This document shows positions 18,540 through 28,246 of a stretch of 48,560 nt of DNA, one piece after another (the first letter of the stretch is position 1; each line of letters begins with the position of its first letter). Location of the stretch: NCBI RefSeq assembly GCF_004570875.1, contig NZ_SPQK01000026.1, forward strand, positions 1-48,560, written 5' to 3'. Below the pieces are notes generated by a model. That model made no database searches, was not told where the DNA came from, and worked only from the letters and a program-made list of their open reading frames with translations. Position numbers and translations under genes: made by a program. The DNA is from Blastococcus sp. CT_GayMR16. GTDB lineage: Bacteria > Actinomycetota > Actinomycetes > Mycobacteriales > Geodermatophilaceae.

Positions 18540-19657
18540 ACGCTCCCGCGGTCACTCCGCGCACCCCGTTCCTCGATCTCCAGGCGCTGCACACCGAACT
18601 CGCCGAGGAGCTCGACGAAGCAGCGCTGCGGGTGCTGCACAGCGAGCGGGTCCTGCTCGGACCCGAGCTGGAGTCGTTCGAGCAGGACTGGGCCGGGGCG
18701 GTGGGCGCCGGCGCCGCCGTCGGCGTCGGCAACGGTCTGGACGCGCTCGCGCTCGGACTGCGCGCACTCGGGGTCGGCCCGGGCGACGAGGTCGTCGTCC
18801 CCTCCCACACCTTCGTCGCGACCTGGCTCGGCGTCCTCCACGTCGGTGCGGTCCCCGTCCCCGTGGACGTGTCACCCGTGACGGGCGGGTGGGAGCCCGA
18901 CGCCGTCGAGTCCGCCGTCGGGGAGCGGACCCGCGTGCTGCTCCCCGTCCACCTCTACGGGCACCCCGTCGACCTCGACCCGCTGCTCGATATCGCCCGA
19001 CGGCACGGACTGGCGGTCCTCGACGACGCCGCGCAGGCACACGGTGCGCGCTACCGCGACCGGCCCGTGGGAGGCCTGACCGATCTCACGGCCTGGAGCT
19101 TCTATCCGGGCAAGAACCTGGGGGCCATCGGTGACGGCGGCGCGCTGACGACGTCGGACCCGCAGCTCGCCGAACGGTTGCGTTCGCTGCGGAACTACGG
19201 CTCTACCCAGAAGTACGTCCACGACGAGATCGGCTGGAACAGTCGGCTCGACGAGCTGCAGGCGGCGCTGCTGTCGGTGAAGTTGCGTCGTCTCGCCGAG
19301 CACAACGCGCGTCGCCGGGACGTGGCTGCCCGGTACGACATGGCCCTGGACGGCACGGAGCTGGTCCGGCCGCTGGCGCCCGCCTGGGGCACGTCGGTGT
19401 GGCACCTCTACGTCGTCCGGACGCCGCACCGGGACGCTCTCCGCGAGCACCTCACGGCATCCGGGATCGAGACGGGGATCCACTACCCCGTGCCGCCGCA
19501 CCGTCAGCCGGCCTTCGCGGGGACGTCGCTGGCCGACGCGCACCTTCCCGCCGCCGACCTGCTCGCGCGGGAGGTGTTGAGCCTGCCCATGGGGCCTCAC
19601 CTGACCGAACACCAGCAGGAGCGGGTGGTCGACGCAGTGCGGACGTTCCGCCCCTGA
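18536..19657 (+). CDS. DegT/DnrJ/EryC1/StrS-type sugar 3-aminotransferase (FdtB-like)
   Basis: A 373-residue PLP enzyme. Motifs are GVGNGLDALALGLRALGVGPGDEVVVPSHTF, LDDAAQAHGARY and the Schiff-base lysine in WSFYPGKNLGAIGDGGA (Lys193). Later segments are GWNSRLDELQAALLSVKL and GIETGIHYPVPPH. Following the ketoisomerase, it would transaminate dTDP-3-keto-6-deoxyhexose to a 3-amino-3,6-dideoxyhexose. The GTG start overlaps the preceding stop by 4 nt. No rmlA or rmlB is in the window, so dTDP-4-keto-6-deoxyglucose must come from elsewhere. Confidence 0.9.
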   Translation: MNAPAVTPRTPFLDLQALHTELAEELDEAALRVLHSERVLLGPELESFEQDWAGAVGAGAAVGVGNGLDALALGLRALGVGPGDEVVVPSHTFVATWLGVLHVGAVPVPVDVSPVTGGWEPDAVESAVGERTRVLLPVHLYGHPVDLDPLLDIARRHGLAVLDDAAQAHGARYRDRPVGGLTDLTAWSFYPGKNLGAIGDGGALTTSDPQLAERLRSLRNYGSTQKYVHDEIGWNSRLDELQAALLSVKLRRLAEHNARRRDVAARYDMALDGTELVRPLAPAWGTSVWHLYVVRTPHRDALREHLTASGIETGIHYPVPPHRQPAFAGTSLADAHLPAADLLAREVLSLPMGPHLTEHQQERVVDAVRTFRP

Positions 19658-19759
19658 CCCACCGTCACGGTCAGATGGCGGGCACGGGACGCCGATGACG
19701 TACCGGAGCTGTCGGCGGACACCGGAGACGGCGCACTGCATCTCCAGGAGGCACCACCC

Positions 19760-21646
19760 ATGCATCGCGTCCCAGCCGCCGCGCACCCCCGGCTGCGCGC
19801 CAACCGCGCGCGGTACGACCAGGCGCTGGAGGTCGTCCTCCGGCGACACGCGCAGGGGGACGCCGAGGGCGTCCTCCGGGCAGCGACCGTGGCCGCGAAC
19901 GTGGCGTGGCGGGCACCGAGCGAGCTGTTGAACGACCCGGACCTGGAGCGCCTGGTCATCTCCTCCGTGCGAGCACCTGGTGACAGCACCACCGTCGACG
20001 GCGGGCGCTCGACCGGCAGGGTGCTGCACGTCCTGTCCGAGGCCTACCTCCTCGGAGGGCACACCCGGTTGGCCTGGCGATGGATCGGCCGCGACAGCCG
20101 GCACAGCGACGTCGCCCTCACCAACCAGCACAGCCCGTTGCCCGAACCTCTGCGGGCCGCCGTGACGGCGGCGGACGGCTCGGTGTTCGACCTGCGCGCC
20201 GACCACGCCGACCTGCTGGAGCGGGCCGAGGCGCTGCGCCGGCTGATGGATCGCGCCGACGTCGTCGTCTACCACGTCCACCCCTACGACGCGGTGGCTC
20301 TCGCGGCAGCCAACCTGCCCGGACGGCGCCCGCCCATCGTCTTCGACAACCATGCCGACCACACCTTCTGGCTGGGGCTCGGCTGCGCCGACGTCGTCAG
20401 CGACAACCGCCTGCGCGCGCAGCAGCTGTCCCGGGAGCTGCGCGGGGTGCGCAGCGATCGCCTCGCGGTGCTCCCGCTGCCCCTGGCGGAGGTCGCCGGG
20501 TCGTGGACGGCCGAGGCGGCCCGCGCCCGCCTGCGGTTGGGGCCGGACGACGTCGTCGGCCTGTCCGTGGCAAGCGCGTTCAAGATGAGTCCGGTCTGGG
20601 GCCGTGGCTTCGACAGCCTGATCGCACGGGCTCTCACCGACTTCCCGCGACTGAAGGTGATCCTCGCGGGTGTGGGCGCCGAAGGGCCGTGGGCGCCGTT
20701 GGCGCAGCGCTTCCGCGGCCGACTCCTCCCGCTCGGCGTCGTCGGCGACCCGGAGCTGCTGTACGCCGCCGCCGACATCTACCTCAACTCCTATCCCCTG
20801 CCCGCCGGCACGTCCGTGCTGGAGGCGGCCGCCACCGGGCTGCCGGTGCTGAGCCTGCTGGACCTGGGCGAGAAGGACGGCCACGCGACGGTCCTCCAAT
20901 CCGGCGCGCCAGGGCTCGACGGCGTCCGGCACGCCGAGGCGACCGAGGACGACTACCTGCGCCACCTGCGCAAGCTGGTCAGGGACGGTCGGCTGCGGGC
21001 CGAGCGGGGGGCCGCGGCGCGGGAGAGCGTGCTGGCAGCGCACACCGGTGACGGCTGGTCGCGCCGGTTGGAGGCCCTGTACGAGGCCGCGCGCCGCGTC
21101 GACGCGGCCGACCTCGACGACTACCCGGACCTGCCCCAGGACCGGAGCTATGCAGCGATGGTCCTGTCGTTCGCCGCGTCGTTGGACGCCACCATCGACC
21201 TGGTGACCGCTGCGGCGCCCCTGGGACCGCAGGCGGGCGACCTCGCCCACGACCTGTTCGCGGCGAGCAACCGCGACGAGGGCCCGTCGGTCTCGGTGCG
21301 GATCAGGTCGGGCTGGGAGCACCAGCCGGAAGGGGCCCGGCGCCTGCTGGCGCTCGCCCGGGCGCACCCCCGGCTGGCCGTCAGCCTGCCCTTCGCGGCC
21401 GGCGACGACGCCGAGGCCTCCCGCACCGTGGCGCTGCTGACGTCGTTGCTCGCGCTCGACGGGACGACCACCAGCGACTGCGGCGACATCAGCCTGGACG
21501 CCGACGCCCCCGCGGTCACCGGGCCTGCCGTCCCCGGGGAGATCGCCCTCGGCTCCGAGGCACTGGACGAGCTCGAGGCCCTGCTCATCTCGCCGCTCTG
21601 GCAGCCCTTCGTCGCCGACGCGGAGGCCTCGACCGTCGCGGTGTGA
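19760..21646 (+). CDS. Large glycosyltransferase with extra terminal domains
   Basis: A 628-residue protein. A helical N-terminal part (about 1-85, RYDQALEVVLRRHAQGDAEGVLRAATVAANVAW) precedes a GT-B core (about 88-445). The core has GRVLHVLSEAYLLGGHTRLAWRWI, HVHPYDAVALAAANLP and the GT4-like block SYPLPAGTSVLEAAATGLPVLSLLDLG. The last 180 residues are a separate domain unlike anything I recognise. AGGAGG lies before the ATG. It follows the aminotransferase gene by 102 nt, so it probably transfers the amino sugar. The His-rich donor region and TPR-like N-terminus recall protein O-glycosyltransferases, but that is inference. Confidence 0.72.
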   Translation: MHRVPAAAHPRLRANRARYDQALEVVLRRHAQGDAEGVLRAATVAANVAWRAPSELLNDPDLERLVISSVRAPGDSTTVDGGRSTGRVLHVLSEAYLLGGHTRLAWRWIGRDSRHSDVALTNQHSPLPEPLRAAVTAADGSVFDLRADHADLLERAEALRRLMDRADVVVYHVHPYDAVALAAANLPGRRPPIVFDNHADHTFWLGLGCADVVSDNRLRAQQLSRELRGVRSDRLAVLPLPLAEVAGSWTAEAARARLRLGPDDVVGLSVASAFKMSPVWGRGFDSLIARALTDFPRLKVILAGVGAEGPWAPLAQRFRGRLLPLGVVGDPELLYAAADIYLNSYPLPAGTSVLEAAATGLPVLSLLDLGEKDGHATVLQSGAPGLDGVRHAEATEDDYLRHLRKLVRDGRLRAERGAAARESVLAAHTGDGWSRRLEALYEAARRVDAADLDDYPDLPQDRSYAAMVLSFAASLDATIDLVTAAAPLGPQAGDLAHDLFAASNRDEGPSVSVRIRSGWEHQPEGARRLLALARAHPRLAVSLPFAAGDDAEASRTVALLTSLLALDGTTTSDCGDISLDADAPAVTGPAVPGEIALGSEALDELEALLISPLWQPFVADAEASTVAV

Positions 21647-21703
21647 GGCGCCCAGCTGCCCGAGGGAGGGCGCGCGGTCAACCGGGGCAGTAGCGTCCGT
21701 TCG

Positions 21704-23020
<1,317 letters not shown>

Positions 23021-23050
23021 CAGCGGAACCCGTCCTTCTCGCGACGGGGC

Positions 23051-23096
23051 CACGGGCCGGGTAGCCCTCCAGCGACGGAGGGCTACCCGGCCCGTG
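23051..23096 (+). terminator. Perfect 20-bp hairpin after gltA
   Basis: Positions 23051-23070 are the exact reverse complement of 23077-23096 around the 6-nt loop AGCGAC. The hairpin begins 30 nt after the gltA stop and is followed by CCTTCTCCT rather than a T-run. It is most likely a terminator. Confidence 0.75.
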
Positions 23097-23165
23097 CCTT
23101 CTCCTGGCCCCCGCCCTACGGTTGGTGCGCTCCCGCCCGGCACCGGCACGACAGGAGGACAGCCC

Positions 23166-23357
23166 ATGGTCGAGCCGCTCGGCGACGACGTCCTCGTCGT
23201 ACCCCCGATGCCCCTGGCGACCGGGCAGCTGCTGGAGTCCGAGGACGACGGCCCGCCGGTCCGGATCACCAAGCTCGAGTTCGTCGTCTCCACCGAGGAC
23301 GGCAACGAACTGCGGATCCCGCTCGTCCTGCGGCACGGCGCCTGGTGGGCGCCCTGA
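23166..23357 (+). CDS. Small hypothetical protein
   Basis: A 63-residue protein that I do not recognise. AGGAGG lies 7 nt before the ATG. The sequence is acidic at first ([19 protein letters not shown]), then a beta-like [30 protein letters not shown]. It has no signal peptide or membrane segment. It sits between the gltA terminator and the VanY-type gene and may be a monocistronic unit. Confidence 0.6.
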   Translation: MVEPLGDDVLVVPPMPLATGQLLESEDDGPPVRITKLEFVVSTEDGNELRIPLVLRHGAWWAP

Positions 23358-23542
23358 CCCGTCACCCGCGCGGGTCACCTGCACAGATGCCCCCGAAGGT
23401 TCACCCTCACCCGGACGGGTGAGTTCCGAGTACGAGCCTTTCAGCCACCCCCCTCGGCACGTCGATACGAGGTCCAACGCCCCGCTGCACCCGCAGCGGA
23501 GCAGGCCACGTAACGACGACGAGACCGCCGGGGGACGCTGCA

Positions 23543-25519
23543 GTGCCTGCATCACGCACGTCCCCCGCCCGTCCGCGTCCGGTCATCAGCGCCCGCGAGG
23601 CGCAGGCCTTGCGCGAGGCCATGGCGCTGCGCCAGACGCTCGCCGCCGGTCAGACGCTGACCCCCGCCCAGGCGACCGCACTGCGCACCGCCGCTGCCGC
23701 CGCGGTCCGGACCGCTCCCCCCGGCAGCCGGCCCGGGTCCCCCGCCGTCCGCCGGAAGCCAGCGCCCGGTCGGAGCGCCGCGAAGCGTGCGCCGGCCCGC
23801 AAGCCGAAGAGCCGGGCGAAGGCCTCCGCGCGTCCGGAGAAGTCGGCTCTCGCCTCGCGCTGGTCCACGCGGCTGGGCGTGGTCGCCATGAGCACCCTGC
23901 TGCTCCCCGCCGTCGCCGTCCTGGTGCTGCCCGGCTCCGACGACGGCGGCTCCGCCAACGGTCCGCTCGACGTCACCACGCTGGCCCTGACCGCGCAGAG
24001 CTCGCTGCTGGAGCAGGCCGGCCGGTACCGGCAGCTGGAGCAGGAGGTCGCCCAGCGGCAGACCGAACTGCAGCAGGCCCGGGACGCCGAGCTGACCGTC
24101 CGCGCCCAGGTCGAGGCCGAGCAGGCCGTCGTCGGCACGACCGCCGCCGACCTGTACCGGTCCGCGCCGGCCGAGCGCTTCCCCGTGCTCGGCCTGGACG
24201 TCGAGGACGACGCCGCGACCACTGACGCCCTCTATCGCGAGGCGCTGGCCGAGCGCGCCGAACGGGCGCTGGAGGGTGTGGTGGTGCGCGCGGAGCGGAC
24301 CGGCACCGCCCTCGTCGCTGCCACCGACCGGGTGGCCGAGGCCGAGGCCGCCGTCGCCGCGGCCAGCGACCTGGCTGCCGGTGTCCTGGCGAAGGTGCGC
24401 GACAAGGTCGAGGACCTCAGCCCCGCGGTGACCGCGCAGCTCGCCGCCCTGGGCGGAGGGGCCGGAGTGGAGCAGGATCGCAACAGCCAAGCCCTGGTGC
24501 GCTGGCAGACCTACCTCGGCCAGCTCGCCTCGGCCGGGATCGAGCCGCCCTCCGCGGCCGCTCTGGCCGACGCGACCGACCTGCCGTCCGGGCTCTCCCC
24601 CGCCCTCGACGCCACCGGCCGGCCGGTGCCGGGGGTCGCCTGGGCCGTGATCGGCAGCAGCCCCGTCACGGTGCTGCCCGCCGAGACCGTCGCCGCCGTC
24701 AGCACCGCCCTCTCCCAGGTCGGCAAGCCCTACGTCGACGGCACGTCCGGCCCCGAGACCTATGACTGCGGCGGTTTCACCTCCGCGGCCTGGCTGCTGG
24801 CCGGGTACGCCGTCCCCTCGACGCCGGAGAACCAGTGGGCGACCGGCGCACCTGTCGCCCTGGCCGACCTGCAGGTCGGCGACCTCGTCTTCTCCCCGGG
24901 CGGCCAGGACGTCGGCATCTACCTCGGCGACGGCGACGTCGTCGGCGCCTCGGCCGGCACCTACCAGGTCGGCGTCCGTTCGGTGCCGGCCGGATCCTCG
25001 GCCACCCGGGTGACGTTGCCCGCGCCTGCCCAGACCAACGCTGCGCTGCCTCCGGGTGGCGACACCGGGATCTGCGGCGCGGCCCTGCCCGTGCCGGGTC
25101 CGGTCAGCCCGGCCTGGGGCGGCTACGCCAACGGCCAGATCCCCGGCGAGGCACTGTGCGCCCTGGGTGCGGCCCGCCACGCCCTGCGCTGCGACGCCGC
25201 GGCGTCCTACGTCCGCATGAGCACGGCGTTCGAGTCGGCCTTCGGGTCACCGCTGTGCATCACCGACTCCTACCGGTCCTACGCCAGCCAGGTGTCGGCG
25301 TTCGCCCGCAAGCCGGGCCTGGCCGCCGTGCCCGGCACGTCCAACCACGGGTGGGCCCTGGCGGTCGACCTGTGCGGCGGGATCAACGTCGCCGGGTCGC
25401 AGCAGTGGACCTGGATGACGGCGAACGCGGGTCGCTTCGGGTTCGTGCAGCCGGAGTGGGCACGGCCGGGCAACGAGAAGCCCGAGCCGTGGCACTGGGA
25501 GTTCGGCTACATCTCCTGA
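23543..25519 (+). CDS. Membrane-anchored D-alanyl-D-alanine carboxypeptidase (VanY type) with degenerate NlpC/P60 domain
   Basis: A 658-residue protein. A basic cytoplasmic N-terminus (about 1-108) precedes a membrane segment (about 109-130). A coiled-coil region (about 150-300, QLEQEVAQRQTELQQA...) follows, then an NlpC/P60-like domain (about 385-490) and a C-terminal VanY domain (about 530-658). VanY has SYRSYASQ, the zinc ligands in SNHGWALAVDL and WHWEFGY, and looks active. The NlpC/P60 part keeps Cys (YDCGGF), but the catalytic His is Asp (QDVGIYLGDG), so it is probably inactive. The start is GTG with GGGGGA upstream. It is predicted to trim or bind peptidoglycan stem peptides outside the membrane. 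Confidence 0.85.
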   Translation: MPASRTSPARPRPVISAREAQALREAMALRQTLAAGQTLTPAQATALRTAAAAAVRTAPPGSRPGSPAVRRKPAPGRSAAKRAPARKPKSRAKASARPEKSALASRWSTRLGVVAMSTLLLPAVAVLVLPGSDDGGSANGPLDVTTLALTAQSSLLEQAGRYRQLEQEVAQRQTELQQARDAELTVRAQVEAEQAVVGTTAADLYRSAPAERFPVLGLDVEDDAATTDALYREALAERAERALEGVVVRAERTGTALVAATDRVAEAEAAVAAASDLAAGVLAKVRDKVEDLSPAVTAQLAALGGGAGVEQDRNSQALVRWQTYLGQLASAGIEPPSAAALADATDLPSGLSPALDATGRPVPGVAWAVIGSSPVTVLPAETVAAVSTALSQVGKPYVDGTSGPETYDCGGFTSAAWLLAGYAVPSTPENQWATGAPVALADLQVGDLVFSPGGQDVGIYLGDGDVVGASAGTYQVGVRSVPAGSSATRVTLPAPAQTNAALPPGGDTGICGAALPVPGPVSPAWGGYANGQIPGEALCALGAARHALRCDAAASYVRMSTAFESAFGSPLCITDSYRSYASQVSAFARKPGLAAVPGTSNHGWALAVDLCGGINVAGSQQWTWMTANAGRFGFVQPEWARPGNEKPEPWHWEFGYIS

Positions 25520-25522
25520 GGA

Positions 25523-26287
25523 TCAGGTCCAGGGCAGGTCGGCGAGGTCCCGCGACGGCAGGGTGACGCTGGCCTCGGTCGTCTCCCCCGCCAGCCGGGC
25601 GGCGATCCCGGGGCCGGCACAGGCGACCGGCCGGTGCGGGGTCACCACCACGTGCATGTCGGTCATGGCCAGCCCGGCGGCCGTGATCCGCCGGAGCATC
25701 CGCTCGGGCGCGACGAGGGCCGCCGTGGCCAGGACGGGCACCGTGGCGTGCGACCACAGCGCCACGGGCCCCTCGACCCGGAGGTCCAGGGCGACGTCGT
25801 GGGCACGGCCGCTCGCGGCCGAACGGGCGCGGTGCACCTCCGCCGGGCCGGCGGCGGTCGAGGGGGTCCACGGCAGGGCCAGGTCACCCCGGAGGACGAC
25901 GACCCGCCAGCCCACCGACGCGTGCCGGGCGTCGGACCAGTCGAGGACGGCGATGCCCGCGGCCGCCGCAGCGGCGTCGGGCACCGGGCGGTGGGCCACC
26001 CAGGACGTGAGGGCGGCGGAGATCCCGGCGGCCGTCGGGGGGACGCCGGCGCGGGTCATGTCGTCGGCCAGCTCGCCCAGCCCGATGCGCACCTGCCGCT
26101 CGTCCTCCTCGACGACGACGACGGAGCCGGCGCCCGAGCGCTTGACCAGGCCCACCCGCAGGCGGGGCGTGGCCAGGGAGGGCAGGAGACCGTCGGCGAC
26201 CTCGCGCAGGTCGGCCACGCCGATCCGCGTCGGCCGCAGCCGCTGCATCAGGCCGGCGGACGAGCCACCGAACCGGGTGTCCGTCAC
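25523..26287 (-). CDS. Hypothetical protein
   Basis: A 254-residue protein that I do not recognise, starting at GTG 26287. The N-terminus (LMQRLRPTRIGVADLREVADGLLPSLATPRLRVGLVKR) is helical and basic. The rest alternates beta-like and Ala-rich stretches (VVVVEEDERQVRIGLGELADDMTRAGV, WSHATVPVLATAALVAPERML). There is no signal peptide. Its GTG overlaps the stop of the upstream 115-residue gene (GTGA), so the two are coupled. The frame stays open about 118 codons upstream in Arg/Pro-rich shadow, which I excluded. Its stop lies 4 nt from the VanY-type gene's stop. Confidence 0.6.
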   Translation of the reverse strand: MTDTRFGGSSAGLMQRLRPTRIGVADLREVADGLLPSLATPRLRVGLVKRSGAGSVVVVEEDERQVRIGLGELADDMTRAGVPPTAAGISAALTSWVAHRPVPDAAAAAAGIAVLDWSDARHASVGWRVVVLRGDLALPWTPSTAAGPAEVHRARSAASGRAHDVALDLRVEGPVALWSHATVPVLATAALVAPERMLRRITAAGLAMTDMHVVVTPHRPVACAGPGIAARLAGETTEASVTLPSRDLADLPWT

Positions 26288-26631
26288 TCGGCGGTTCCGC
26301 TGCCGAGGAGGACGCGCACCGCGGCCGGCAGGTCGGGTATGGCGAGCACGCCGGCCAGCTCGGCGGCGCTGAGCCGGACCGGGAGCATGTCCTCGTCCCA
26401 GCCGGTCGCCAGCCGGACGCGGGCCGCCGAGGCCGGCCAGACGGCGTCGCGGGCGGCGGCGACGTGGAGTTCGGTGAGCACGTCCTCGAGGTGGATCGCG
26501 GCGACGGGGTGCACCAGGCAGCCGGTCAGGGCCGCCCGCACCGCGGTCGCGAGCTGGGTGCGGTGGGTCCCGGTCAGCCAGTACGGCACGAGAACCTCGG
26601 AGCCCGGCTCGCCGGCCGGCAGGGCGCTCAC
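26284..26631 (-). CDS. Hypothetical protein, coupled to the downstream unknown gene
   Basis: A 115-residue protein, probably from GTG at 26631. It is mostly helical (HRTQLATAVRAALTGCLVHPVAAIHLEDVLTEL, ARLATGWDEDML in part, LSAAELAGVLAIPDLPAAVRVLL) and carries no known motif. The start is uncertain because the frame continues upstream and no strong ribosome binding site is visible. The overlap with the next gene suggests the two proteins act together. Confidence 0.5.
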   Translation of the reverse strand: MSALPAGEPGSEVLVPYWLTGTHRTQLATAVRAALTGCLVHPVAAIHLEDVLTELHVAAARDAVWPASAARVRLATGWDEDMLPVRLSAAELAGVLAIPDLPAAVRVLLGSGTAE

Positions 26632-26848
26632 GGGCGCCCACCGCGGTCGAGGGGAACGACCCGCACGCCCGCAGGCCCGGTGCCGTCGTCGTCGTTCCCC
26701 CGTGGTGTCACGAGGTGGATATCGGCAGCGCGGCACCCCGATCGACCCGTGCGGGGAGCGTTTTCCGCCCCACTCCCAGACTCCACGCGCGTAACCGCCG
26801 GGCATCTGGGGCGTTGCCATTCCGTAGCCGCTTCCAGGAGGCACGTCC

Positions 26849-28135
26849 ATGCGCCGCACCGTCACCGTCGCTCTCGCCGTCGCGCTCGCCACGTCCGTGG
26901 TCACCGCGGGTTCCGCGGCCGCACAGGGAAAGCCAGGCAGCCAGGGGACGCCCCGCGACGTGATGTTCGTGGGGAACAACTGGGAGGGCACCGCGACCGT
27001 CGTCGACGCTCGCACGCACCGCGCCGTCCGGACGCTGGACATGATCCCGGACAAGGCGGAGCGGATGGCCGAGATCCTGACCCATCCGGACAAGCTGGCG
27101 TTCTACCTGGCGATCCAGCAGGGCGTGGGCGAGGGGCACGACCAGTACACCGACGACATGTTCACCACCGCCGACGGGCGGATGGTGGCGGTGAGCCGGC
27201 CGAGCTTCGCCGACGTCGTCGGCATCGACCTGGCCTCGGGTGCGATCGTGTGGCGCTTCCCGATGGAGGGCTACCGGGCCGACCACATGGGCGTCTCGCC
27301 CGACGGGCGGCGCCTGCTGGTCAGTGACTCGACGGCGAACAAGGTGCACGAGCTCGACATCGTGACCGGCGCGAAGCTGCGAGAGTTCGCCAGCGGCGAC
27401 ACCCCGCACGAGAACAACTACACGCGGGACGGCGAGCGGATCTTCCACGCCAGCATCGGCACGGTCTACACGCCCACTGACCAGCCGGTGTTCGACACGA
27501 GCAAGGGCGAGCGGGTGTTCCAGATCGTCCGGAACAGCGACATGGGCATCGAGGCCCGGTGGGACATGGGCAAGGAGCTGGCCGAGGCCGGCTACCCCGA
27601 CATGAGCTCCGCTGTGCGCCCGATGGCCGTCGCGCCGGACGAGCGGTTCGTGTATCTGCAGGTCTCGTTCTTCCATGGGTTCGTCGAGTTCGACACCCAG
27701 GCACCGGACGCCGACCCCGCGCAGACCTACGACGGCGAGCCCGCGGTCGGTGCGGTCCGCCGCGTCGTCCCGTTGCCGGACCGGACCAACGGCTTGCCAC
27801 GGGAGCAGTACGTCCTGGACTCCGCGCACCACGGCCTCGCGATCAACGAGGCAGGGACGACGCTGTGCGCCGCGGGGACGATGTCGGACTACGCCGCGAT
27901 CGTCGACCGGGAGAGCCTGCGTACGACCATCGTCGACGTGGGCGACAAGCCGTACTGGTCGACCAACGGCGCCGTCGGCGACACGTGCTGGGTGTCGGTC
28001 AGCGGCGAGGACAAGGTCGTCGTGATCGACTACTCGTCCGCCCGGACGGTCGCCACCGTGCCCGTGGGCGACCATCCGCAGCGCGTGCGTGAGGGCCTCG
28101 TGGCCCGCGACGTCCTGACGTCCTGGAACCGCTGA
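26849..28135 (+). CDS. Secreted YncE/YVTN-type beta-propeller protein
   Basis: A 428-residue protein with a signal peptide (about 1-25, MRRTVTVALAVALATSVVT...SAAA). A beta-propeller follows, built of repeats such as FVGNNWEGTATVVDARTHRAVRTL, SRPSFADVVGIDLASGAIVWRFPM, VSDSTANKVHELDIVTGAKLREF and VSVSGEDKVVVIDYSSARTVATVPVGDHPQRV. Proteins of this type act as surface or periplasmic binding scaffolds; no enzyme motif is visible. AGGAGG lies upstream of the ATG. The stop is 14 nt before a 15-bp hairpin (28150-28182). Confidence 0.8.
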   Translation: MRRTVTVALAVALATSVVTAGSAAAQGKPGSQGTPRDVMFVGNNWEGTATVVDARTHRAVRTLDMIPDKAERMAEILTHPDKLAFYLAIQQGVGEGHDQYTDDMFTTADGRMVAVSRPSFADVVGIDLASGAIVWRFPMEGYRADHMGVSPDGRRLLVSDSTANKVHELDIVTGAKLREFASGDTPHENNYTRDGERIFHASIGTVYTPTDQPVFDTSKGERVFQIVRNSDMGIEARWDMGKELAEAGYPDMSSAVRPMAVAPDERFVYLQVSFFHGFVEFDTQAPDADPAQTYDGEPAVGAVRRVVPLPDRTNGLPREQYVLDSAHHGLAINEAGTTLCAAGTMSDYAAIVDRESLRTTIVDVGDKPYWSTNGAVGDTCWVSVSGEDKVVVIDYSSARTVATVPVGDHPQRVREGLVARDVLTSWNR

Positions 28136-28149
28136 ACCCCGCGGGTCGC

Positions 28150-28182
28150 CCCTTGTTGATCAGGAGACCTGATCAACAGGGG
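28150..28182. terminator. Hairpin A (left copy), core TGATCAGGAGACCTGATCA
   Basis: A 15-bp stem with one G-T pair (28150-28164 with 28168-28182) and an AGA loop. It is placed as terminator of the beta-propeller gene. Its 19-nt core recurs exactly, with the same loop on the same strand, at 29369-29387. Confidence 0.7.
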
Positions 28183-28214
28183 TCCTGGCTCAGCGTCGAT
28201 GGTGAGCCAGGACC
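28181..28214. repeat. Hairpin B (left copy), GGTCCTGGCTCA stem
   Basis: GGTCCTGGCTCA (28181-28192) pairs with TGAGCCAGGACC (28203-28214) around a 10-nt loop, directly joined to hairpin A. A related 15-bp hairpin lies at 29328-29365 on the other side of the AbiEi/DUF559 gene. Confidence 0.8.
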
Positions 28215-28220
28215 CACGAT

Positions 28221-28237
28221 GGTGAGCCAGGACGGCG
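28221..28237 (+). repeat. Inner half-repeat b (left), GGTGAGCCAGGACGGCG
   Basis: This is a third copy of the GTGAGCCAGGAC arm. It is the inverted partner (16 of 17 positions) of 29307-29323. GATGGTGAGCCAGGAC is also directly repeated with period 20 (28198 and 28218). Confidence 0.75.
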
Positions 28238-28246
28238 TTCCGGCGG

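Noticed and set aside
18872-21367. 831-codon minus-strand frame opposite the aminotransferase and glycosyltransferase
   Set aside because: It is antisense to recognised enzymes, with biased composition and no motif.
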